Assembly: GCA_020853795.1 (NCBI GenBank)
Contig: JADYYF010000122.1
Span: forward strand, 1-58,593
Origin: Candidatus Zixiibacteriota bacterium
Lineage (GTDB): Bacteria; Zixibacteria; MSB-5A5; CAIYYT01
DNA: 58,593 nucleotides
Direction of reading: 5' to 3'
Position numbers and translations under genes: made by a program. Positions within the stretch are counted from its first letter, which is position 1, and each line of letters starts with the position of its first letter. The notes below the pieces were generated by a model that had not been told where the DNA came from, searched no databases, and saw only the letters and a list, made by a program, of their open reading frames with translations. Below are positions 53,140 to 58,593 of the stretch, piece after piece.

Positions 53140-53370
53140 TGTCCTGGATTGAGTCTGAAAGCAAGAGAAGTTGCGCGGGCCATGCGGACACAACTTTCAA
53201 GCAAGACTTGGCACAGCCGTAAGGTTTCCGCTCGCTGTCATCGAGAACTGACTGAAGCGGAAGTCAGGCCGGGGTGGAGATCATTTCGAGTGCGAGTTGA
53301 CCGCTCAATTGGTGAGAATCCACGGGCCACTCCGATGCACTGAGTTCCCGGGTCGAATCCGACTTGAGCG

Positions 53371-53399
53371 TTGACAAATAACTCGATAATGGATATACT
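53371..53399 (+). promoter_or_regulatory. Sigma-70 promoter of the SBBP protein
   Basis: TTGACA at 53371-53376, a 17-base spacer, TATACT at 53394-53399. The predicted start near 53406 leaves a leader of about 32 bases with GGGAGG before the ATG at 53438. Confidence 0.85.
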
Positions 53400-53437
53400 A
53401 ATGGTGTAACCCACCAAAATCCCCGGGAGGCAGACTC

Positions 53438-55777
53438 ATGAGATCAGGTTCTCTTACAGCATGCGTGCTGGCGATTTGCGTTTTCTTGGCGACAGCTCGC
53501 GCAGAAGCTACACCTACGCCATCGCCATCATCAATGCAGACGCCAGTTGCATTTACGAAGAATATGGGGCAATGGGATGAGCGCGTGCTCTTTCGCACAA
53601 GCTCCGGGGGCGCGACGATTTGGTTCTGCAAGGATCGGGTGGTGTATCAGTTCTTCCGAAGAGCAGGCGGAGCAGGCCAGTCAGAAAGCATGAATTCCCC
53701 GTTTCGCGGTGATTACATGAAGCCTGACAGCATTGAGCAGCTTGTTCTCACTGCCAGGTTTGTCGGAGCCAATCCTGATGTCGAAGTCATGGGGGAGGGG
53801 ATGATGGAATACAAGTGCAACTACTTTATCGGTAGCGATCCTTCGCGGTGGAAGACTGACGTTCCCAATTACGAGGCCGTTGCGTACAAGAATATCTACT
53901 CCGGCACAGTCCTTAGCTTTCAAGGAACGGGCGATGGCACATGCTCTTATGAATATCTCTGCGCGTCTCAGGAAGATCTTTCATCAGTCAAGATCGCTTA
54001 CGAGGGCATAGAGAGCACTACCAATCAGTCTTCTGGCTCTACTGTATTCCAGACTGCGTGGGGCGACCTGGAGAACCTCATCCGTGAGCCGTCGCGTGAG
54101 AACAACGTACATCCGGAGGTAGACTTTGCGCAGCTGAACAATCTGGGCGGAAAATACGCGTCCTCTAGTTATTCCAGTCCTGCGTCCCCTCAGTTCCTCG
54201 GGCTTGAATACAGCACTTACTTGGGCGGAGGTAGCGAAGAATGGTGCGAAGGGATTGCCGTCGATTGCTCTGGGTGCGCACATGTGACGGGGTGGACATG
54301 GTCCACGGATTTCCCGACTCCGGGAGGTTACGACCAGTACCTTGGGGGATCTCAGGACGTATTCGTCGCCAAATTCTCTACTACGGGCAATTCGTTGATT
54401 TATAGCACGTACCTCGGTGGCAGCGACTTGGATGCTGGCTATGGAATCGCCATCGGGTACCCGGGTTCAGGTATCACTTCCCGTGCTTACATAACTGGCG
54501 CAACCACTTCAGACAACTTTCCGACTAGGAATGGATACGACGCTTCCTATAACGGAGTCAATGATGCCTTTGTGGTGGAACTATCGAATGCGGGGAACAC
54601 ACTTGAGTTCAGTACCTACCTTGGGGGCGAGGGAAGTGACGCCGGAGCAGGCGTCACCGTCGACGTCTCTGGATCGGTGTACGTTACGGGAACGACACGA
54701 TCTCTCACATTTCCGATAATGAACGCGTACGATGCCAGCTATGATGGGGTCGGAGATGCCTTCGTCACGAAGCTCTCTTCCTCAGGAGGAACACTTACAT
54801 ACAGCACCTACTTAGGCGGCAGTTCAGACGATCGAGGGGAGGCCATTGCACTGGACAACTCCGGGCCTTTATCAGTAGCCATCGTGACCGGGGCGACCTA
54901 CTCGAATAACTTTCCGACAAAGAATGCATTTGACGCTACCTACAATGATAGCATCGACGTCTTCGTGACAAAATTGTCTCTGTCCGGGAATTTGCTCTCA
55001 TACAGCACTTACATTGGTGGCAGTCGAAGGGAGTGGCCGTACGACATCGCTGTTGATGGCTCAGGTTGCGCCTACTTAGTCGGCATTACCCGATCACTTG
55101 ACTTCCCACTGCAGTCTTATTGTCAGTCCTACAATGGCAGCGAGGACGCATTTGTGACGAAACTGGCAGCATCAGGATCAGCTCTCCTATACTCGACGTA
55201 CCTTGGAGGTTCAGCAAACGACTTGGGGTACGGCATCGCCGTCGATGGCTTCGGCTATGCATTTGTGACGGGAGCAACTGGCTCGCAAGATTTCCCCGTG
55301 ATAGACGCATATGATGCAAGCTGCAACGGGAGTGATGTGTTTGTTGCCAAGCTCTTCCCTTCTGGGAGTTCACTCGTATTCGGCACTTTCGTGGGCGGGA
55401 ATGAAATTGATGAGGGTTATGATATCGCCATTGACAATTCTGGCATGTATGTATGTGGATTAACTGAGTCTAATGATTTCCCGACGAGGAACGCCTATGA
55501 CGCCATCTACACCGGGGGCTCGATTTTTGGCTTTGACGGCTTTGTAGCCAAGCTCGCGGAATTTGAATTTCTCTGCGGCGATGCCGACGGCTCTGGTGCG
55601 ATCTCGATCTCTGACGCAGTCTACTTGATCAACTACATCTTTGCCGGCGGTCCGGCACCAAACCCTGTGTTGTCCGGTGACGCCGATTGCACCGGCGCCG
55701 TCTCCATTTCCGATGCCGTGTACCTGATCAACTACATCTTCGCCGGTGGCCCGGCGCCCTGTGCGGCGTGTAAGTGA
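53438..55777 (+). CDS. Secreted SBBP-repeat beta-propeller with dockerin-like end
   Basis: A 779-residue protein with a signal peptide ('TACVLAICVFLATARAEA') and GGGAGG before the ATG. After the usual lead-in 'VAFTKNMGQWDERVLFRTSS', found at the head of SBBP proteins, there are seven SBBP units. They are recognised by 'YSTYLGGGSEEW', 'YSTYLGGSDLDAG', 'FSTYLGGEGSDAG', 'YSTYLGGSSDDRG', 'YSTYIGGSRREW', 'YSTYLGGSANDLG' and 'FGTFVGGNEIDEG', each with an 'AVD-GxxxVTG' strand. A dockerin-like doublet ends the protein. A surface adhesion or scaffold role is inferred; no enzymatic motif was seen. Confidence 0.9.
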   Translation: MRSGSLTACVLAICVFLATARAEATPTPSPSSMQTPVAFTKNMGQWDERVLFRTSSGGATIWFCKDRVVYQFFRRAGGAGQSESMNSPFRGDYMKPDSIEQLVLTARFVGANPDVEVMGEGMMEYKCNYFIGSDPSRWKTDVPNYEAVAYKNIYSGTVLSFQGTGDGTCSYEYLCASQEDLSSVKIAYEGIESTTNQSSGSTVFQTAWGDLENLIREPSRENNVHPEVDFAQLNNLGGKYASSSYSSPASPQFLGLEYSTYLGGGSEEWCEGIAVDCSGCAHVTGWTWSTDFPTPGGYDQYLGGSQDVFVAKFSTTGNSLIYSTYLGGSDLDAGYGIAIGYPGSGITSRAYITGATTSDNFPTRNGYDASYNGVNDAFVVELSNAGNTLEFSTYLGGEGSDAGAGVTVDVSGSVYVTGTTRSLTFPIMNAYDASYDGVGDAFVTKLSSSGGTLTYSTYLGGSSDDRGEAIALDNSGPLSVAIVTGATYSNNFPTKNAFDATYNDSIDVFVTKLSLSGNLLSYSTYIGGSRREWPYDIAVDGSGCAYLVGITRSLDFPLQSYCQSYNGSEDAFVTKLAASGSALLYSTYLGGSANDLGYGIAVDGFGYAFVTGATGSQDFPVIDAYDASCNGSDVFVAKLFPSGSSLVFGTFVGGNEIDEGYDIAIDNSGMYVCGLTESNDFPTRNAYDAIYTGGSIFGFDGFVAKLAEFEFLCGDADGSGAISISDAVYLINYIFAGGPAPNPVLSGDADCTGAVSISDAVYLINYIFAGGPAPCAACK
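55577..55774 (+). repeat. Dockerin-like doublet C
   Basis: Encodes 'GDADGSGAISISDAVYLINY' and 'GDADCTGAVSISDAVYLINY', joined by a Pro/Ala linker ('AGGPAPNPVLS'). The second unit is nearly identical in DNA to that of doublet E. Confidence 0.88.
55674..55757 (+). repeat. 84-base direct repeat, copy 1
   Basis: The segment from CCGGTGACGCC to the CCCGGC coding for 'AGGPA' matches 58510-58593 at 80 of 84 bases. All four differences are at third codon positions and silent. Confidence 0.9.
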
Positions 55778-55789
55778 AGCCTTTGAGTG

Positions 55790-57019
55790 ATGAATTGCAT
55801 GAATATTGCGATGAGAACGGCAGTGGTTGCTGGGCTTCTGATTTCTGTCGCGCTGTGCGCGCCTGCTCTGGCGGAGTGGGAGAATCTGGGTCTCAATGAT
55901 CGACTGGTGCGCGCGATAGCAACGGTAGGGGACTATCTCTTTGCGGCGACCGACAGCGGAGTCTACCGGACACTGACAATTGACCCGCTTCCCCAATGGG
56001 TGCATCTTGGCCTGTCTGATCATGAGATTAGTGCGCTGATGGTGCTCGATCTCGATACGATCTTTGCCGGCACAGCGAGCGGTGATGCCACTATCTATCG
56101 CAGTGTTGACGGTGGCGCATCGTGGCTGCCATTTCAAAATGGCTATGGTGGCGGCAGTGTCGAGCCGGTTCTCGCTTTCAACCGATTGCCAAACCAGAAA
56201 GACACTCTGCTGGCAACAGGATTGGCGGTGATTGCCAGGTCGACGGATCGCGGGTTGAGCTGGCAGCCGAGGTGGGGCGATTGGAGCGGGTGGGGAGTGG
56301 TAGTGTTTGCCAAAGTCGATCGTCGGAATCCGAGTATTGTTTGGGCGGGTGGGGAAGGTGCTATTTTCAATCCCTGGCTATTCAAGTCGACTGATCGCGG
56401 CGAAAACTGGGAGCTGATCAACGTCGTTTATACGGGGGATAACCGCTGTCACGACATTGCCATTCATCCCAGCAACTCTGATCTTGCATACGTCTCAATG
56501 GAAGGTCAAGTGCAGAGGACTGAAAATGGCGGCGACGACTGGCAGATCATCGCGACGAACGGCTACTACTTGTACAGCGTCGAAATCGATTCACTTCGAC
56601 CGAACAACCTGTACGTATCAACGGCTCAGTTGAATGAGCCTTTGATGTTTCTCAAATCCTCGAACGGTGGGCAGACATGGTCAGAGGTTGTCGACCTGAT
56701 GCAACCGGACACGCCAACATATGACATGCTACTGATCAGCTATAGTAAGGCTAGTATCCTCTATATGGCCACGCGGCACGGCGTCTTCTGCTACACCGAT
56801 CCGGTGCATTTTCTTTGCGGCGACGCCGACGGCTCTGGCGCCATTTCAATTTCCGACGCGGTTTGTCTGATCAATTACATCTTCGCAGGAGGCCCTGCAC
56901 CGGATCCGCTGGCTGCCGGTGATGCCGACTCCAGCGGGACGATATCGATATCGGATGCCGTGTATGTGATCAATTACATCTTTGCCGCCGGGCCCGTGCC
57001 GTGTGAAGGGCATAGATGA
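55790..57019 (+). CDS. Secreted Asp-box (BNR/Vps10-like) propeller with dockerin-like end
   Basis: About 409 residues. In-frame ATGs at 55790, 55799 and 55811 all precede a signal peptide ('AVVAGLLISVALCAPALA'); none has a clear ribosome-binding site, so the start may be any of the three. Five Asp boxes of the S-x-D-x-G-x-x-W kind occur: 'SVDGGASW', 'STDRGLSW', 'STDRGENW', 'TENGGDDW' and 'SSNGGQTW', as in sialidase- and photosystem-assembly-like propellers. No sialidase catalytic triad is evident. It starts 12 bases after the SBBP gene and is probably co-transcribed with it. Confidence 0.87.
   Translation: MNCMNIAMRTAVVAGLLISVALCAPALAEWENLGLNDRLVRAIATVGDYLFAATDSGVYRTLTIDPLPQWVHLGLSDHEISALMVLDLDTIFAGTASGDATIYRSVDGGASWLPFQNGYGGGSVEPVLAFNRLPNQKDTLLATGLAVIARSTDRGLSWQPRWGDWSGWGVVVFAKVDRRNPSIVWAGGEGAIFNPWLFKSTDRGENWELINVVYTGDNRCHDIAIHPSNSDLAYVSMEGQVQRTENGGDDWQIIATNGYYLYSVEIDSLRPNNLYVSTAQLNEPLMFLKSSNGGQTWSEVVDLMQPDTPTYDMLLISYSKASILYMATRHGVFCYTDPVHFLCGDADGSGAISISDAVCLINYIFAGGPAPDPLAAGDADSSGTISISDAVYVINYIFAAGPVPCEGHR
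56819..57013 (+). repeat. Dockerin-like doublet D
   Basis: Encodes 'GDADGSGAISISDAVCLINY' and 'GDADSSGTISISDAVYVINY'. The first unit has Cys where the others have Tyr, and the linker differs ('PDPLAA'), so this copy has diverged most among C-E. Confidence 0.85.
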
Positions 57020-57131
57020 GAACCCGATGGGTCGTCAAACGGTCAGGCTGGATCCGGATGTTCACTGGCCCCCGATGGAGAAAGCCTTCTTGTCTCAGAA
57101 TGCGCCGATTAAGGAAGGAGGAGTACGAGAA

Positions 57132-58593
57132 GTGAGAACATGGTTGGTTTCTTTGATCTGGATGTCGGTGGTTACAGGTTCCGCCATGGGCAGGACAGCT
57201 GACACTCTGTGGATGAGAACGTATGTTGACACGACGATCTCCGAGAGTTCCTCGGGATACGGAATTACTGTGGACAACGCAGGGAATTTGATTGTCACAG
57301 GCTTTCCATCAACGCTCGCGTACGACTCTGCCGGAAACCTCAAGTGGGCGACGCCCGTAGACGGATTCCGTATCGCAGGGGACAGCCAGAACAACATAGC
57401 CGTTACCAAGTGCCTGGGACTTGACTACGACGGCGATTTCCTCACATCAAAGCTTGATTCTGCCGGTAACACTCAGTGGCAGCGAATTTATAATGGCGAT
57501 GCTGACACCATCGATAGCCCCTACGATATCTGTTTCGACGGTGAAGGTAACATCTGCGTGACCGGGTATACTTACTCGCCGGCGAACGACTTTGATTTCG
57601 CCACCGTGAAATACAGTCCGGCCGGAGTTGAAATGTGGTCGAGGACCGTCAATGGACCTTTTTCGGGCCAGGACATTGCTTATGCTGTGGTAACAGATGC
57701 CGCTGGTAATGTGATGGTCTCGGGGGAGTCCAGCGGAGCGGCGATGACGGTCAAGTATAGCCCTTCGGGCGACATGCTCTGGCTGCGGCGATACACCGGC
57801 CCGGTCGGATCGTGGGGGGCAGACAGTCGGGGAATGGCGATCGACGGTATGGGAAATATCTATGTGATAGGATACATATTCTGGTCGAGTACCAACAATG
57901 ACATTGTCTTGGTGAAATACAACCCGGCTGGAGACACCTTGTGGACTCGTCTTTATGATGGTCCGGCCAACGGTATCGATTTCGGTTTGCACGTTGTCGT
58001 GGATAAGCAAGGAAACATCTACGCATCCGGTACGTCAGAAGGCATCAACACTGATTACGATTTTGTGACCATGAAGTACCTTTCCAACGGAGACAGAACC
58101 TGGGTCGCGCGCTTCAGCGCTTCAAGCGGGTCTGACTGGCCCGTGGAAGTTGTTGCCAATGATTACGGCGATGTATTCGTCACGGGTAGCTACAAAGGAG
58201 ATGATGCGCAACAGCACATAGTTACCATTCAGTATTTCTTCGACGGCACAGAGGCCTGGCACGCGTATCTGGACGGGCCTGGCTCATTTATAGACGTACC
58301 ATGGGACGTAGCAGTAGATCTTCAAGGCAATCCATGCGTCACGGGCTCATTGAGCGACGGTGATTATGGTTCGAAATGCGTCACCGTCAAGTATCAGAGA
58401 GGAGCGATATGTGGGGATGCTTCTGGTGAAGGTGCAGTCAACATCTCTGACGCGGTCTACCTGATCAACTACATCTTTGCTGGCGGCCCGGCACCGAATC
58501 CGCTGCTTGCCGGTGACGCCGACTGCACCGGTGCCGTCTCCATTTCCGATGCCGTGTACCTGATCAACTACATCTTTGCCGGTGGCCCGGCAC
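57132..58593 (+). CDS. Secreted SBBP-like propeller with dockerin-like end, 3'-truncated by the window
   Basis: The frame from GTG 57132 is open to the last base, at least 487 residues. GGAGG at 57117-57121 supports the start, and the ATG at 57140 is out of frame. A signal peptide ('WLVSLIWMSVVTGSAMG') leads to seven units with strands such as 'NAGNLIVTGF', 'GEGNICVTGY', 'AAGNVMVSGE', 'GMGNIYVIGY', 'KQGNIYASGT', 'DYGDVFVTGS' and 'LQGNPCVTGS'. Each unit ends in a 'VKYxPAGxxxW' strand, the teneurin/SBBP-like pattern. A dockerin-like doublet begins at 58413 and is cut by the window end in its second unit's linker. It is expected on the surface. Confidence 0.88.
   Translation, partial: MRTWLVSLIWMSVVTGSAMGRTADTLWMRTYVDTTISESSSGYGITVDNAGNLIVTGFPSTLAYDSAGNLKWATPVDGFRIAGDSQNNIAVTKCLGLDYDGDFLTSKLDSAGNTQWQRIYNGDADTIDSPYDICFDGEGNICVTGYTYSPANDFDFATVKYSPAGVEMWSRTVNGPFSGQDIAYAVVTDAAGNVMVSGESSGAAMTVKYSPSGDMLWLRRYTGPVGSWGADSRGMAIDGMGNIYVIGYIFWSSTNNDIVLVKYNPAGDTLWTRLYDGPANGIDFGLHVVVDKQGNIYASGTSEGINTDYDFVTMKYLSNGDRTWVARFSASSGSDWPVEVVANDYGDVFVTGSYKGDDAQQHIVTIQYFFDGTEAWHAYLDGPGSFIDVPWDVAVDLQGNPCVTGSLSDGDYGSKCVTVKYQRGAICGDASGEGAVNISDAVYLINYIFAGGPAPNPLLAGDADCTGAVSISDAVYLINYIFAGGPA
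58413..58593 (+). repeat. Dockerin-like doublet E, incomplete
   Basis: Encodes 'GDASGEGAVNISDAVYLINY' and 'GDADCTGAVSISDAVYLINY'. The first unit has Ser in the third position of the loop (GDASGEG), while the second unit copies doublet C. It runs to the window edge. Confidence 0.85.
58510..58593 (+). repeat. 84-base direct repeat, copy 2
   Basis: Partner of 55674-55757, with four silent differences. The match may continue beyond the window. Confidence 0.9.

Noticed and set aside
53345-53365. tRNA T-arm-like sequence (GGGTCGAATCC)
   Set aside because: No matching acceptor, D- or anticodon arm can be folded upstream, so it is neither a tRNA nor a clear attachment-site fragment.

Overview
The window looks like bacterial chromosome from an uncultured member of the FCB assemblage, and candidate phylum Zixibacteria is my best guess. 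This is inferred from three things: secreted multi-repeat proteins ending in paired dockerin-like repeats of the type GDADxSGAISISDAVYLINYIF, one protein with a C-terminal 'NYPNPFNPTT' FlgD/Ig-like sorting tail, and Gram-negative-style periplasmic peptidases. No rRNA, tRNA or CRISPR array was seen.

Positions 1-21,300 are GC-rich, tightly packed housekeeping and stress genes. They are: an amidohydrolase pair (the first cut by the window start); Nudix hydrolase and QueG; an O-methyltransferase, a DCC-family protein and endonuclease IV; an arsenic island on the minus strand (arsR2, DUF318 permease, thioredoxin-like ArsE candidate, ArsF-like, ArsG-like, then arsR-arsC-acr3); a GNAT acetyltransferase; an M16 PreP-like peptidase; a Vps62-like protein; an M13 peptidase; and a PaaK-like adenylate-forming enzyme.

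Positions 21,480-22,480 hold a decayed IS481-type element and mark the change to an accessory, visibly less GC-rich region. Next comes a signalling cassette: a membrane histidine kinase whose extracytoplasmic part carries FG-GAP/VCBS-type calcium loops, an overlapping NtrC-type sigma-54 regulator, a near-consensus sigma-54 promoter (26,872-26,886), and a seven-repeat FG-GAP secreted protein behind that promoter. Two further secreted proteins follow (a beta-helix protein and an FG-GAP protein), both with dockerin-like ends.

Positions 34,987-47,755 form a defence island. It contains a NACHT-type STAND ATPase, a PLD-nuclease/SF2-helicase fusion, a translationally coupled ExK-nuclease/N6-adenine methyltransferase/AlbA_2 fusion, a DUF3800 protein, a 38-codon remnant of a restriction-type N-terminus and a small unknown protein. 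Positions 48,269-53,076 look like the replication module of an integrated element: an AEP-primase-like protein, a DnaB-type helicase with an inserted four-cysteine zinc-ribbon-like segment, about 1 kb of non-coding DNA and a small HTH protein.

From 53,371 onward there are three more secreted dockerin-tailed proteins (SBBP propeller, Asp-box/BNR propeller, SBBP-like propeller), and the last runs off the window. Their dockerin cassettes are almost identical at the DNA level. The strongest candidates for something new are the propeller-sensing kinase with its sigma-54 target, and the PLD-helicase / nuclease-methylase-AlbA_2 / DUF3800 system next to the NACHT protein.
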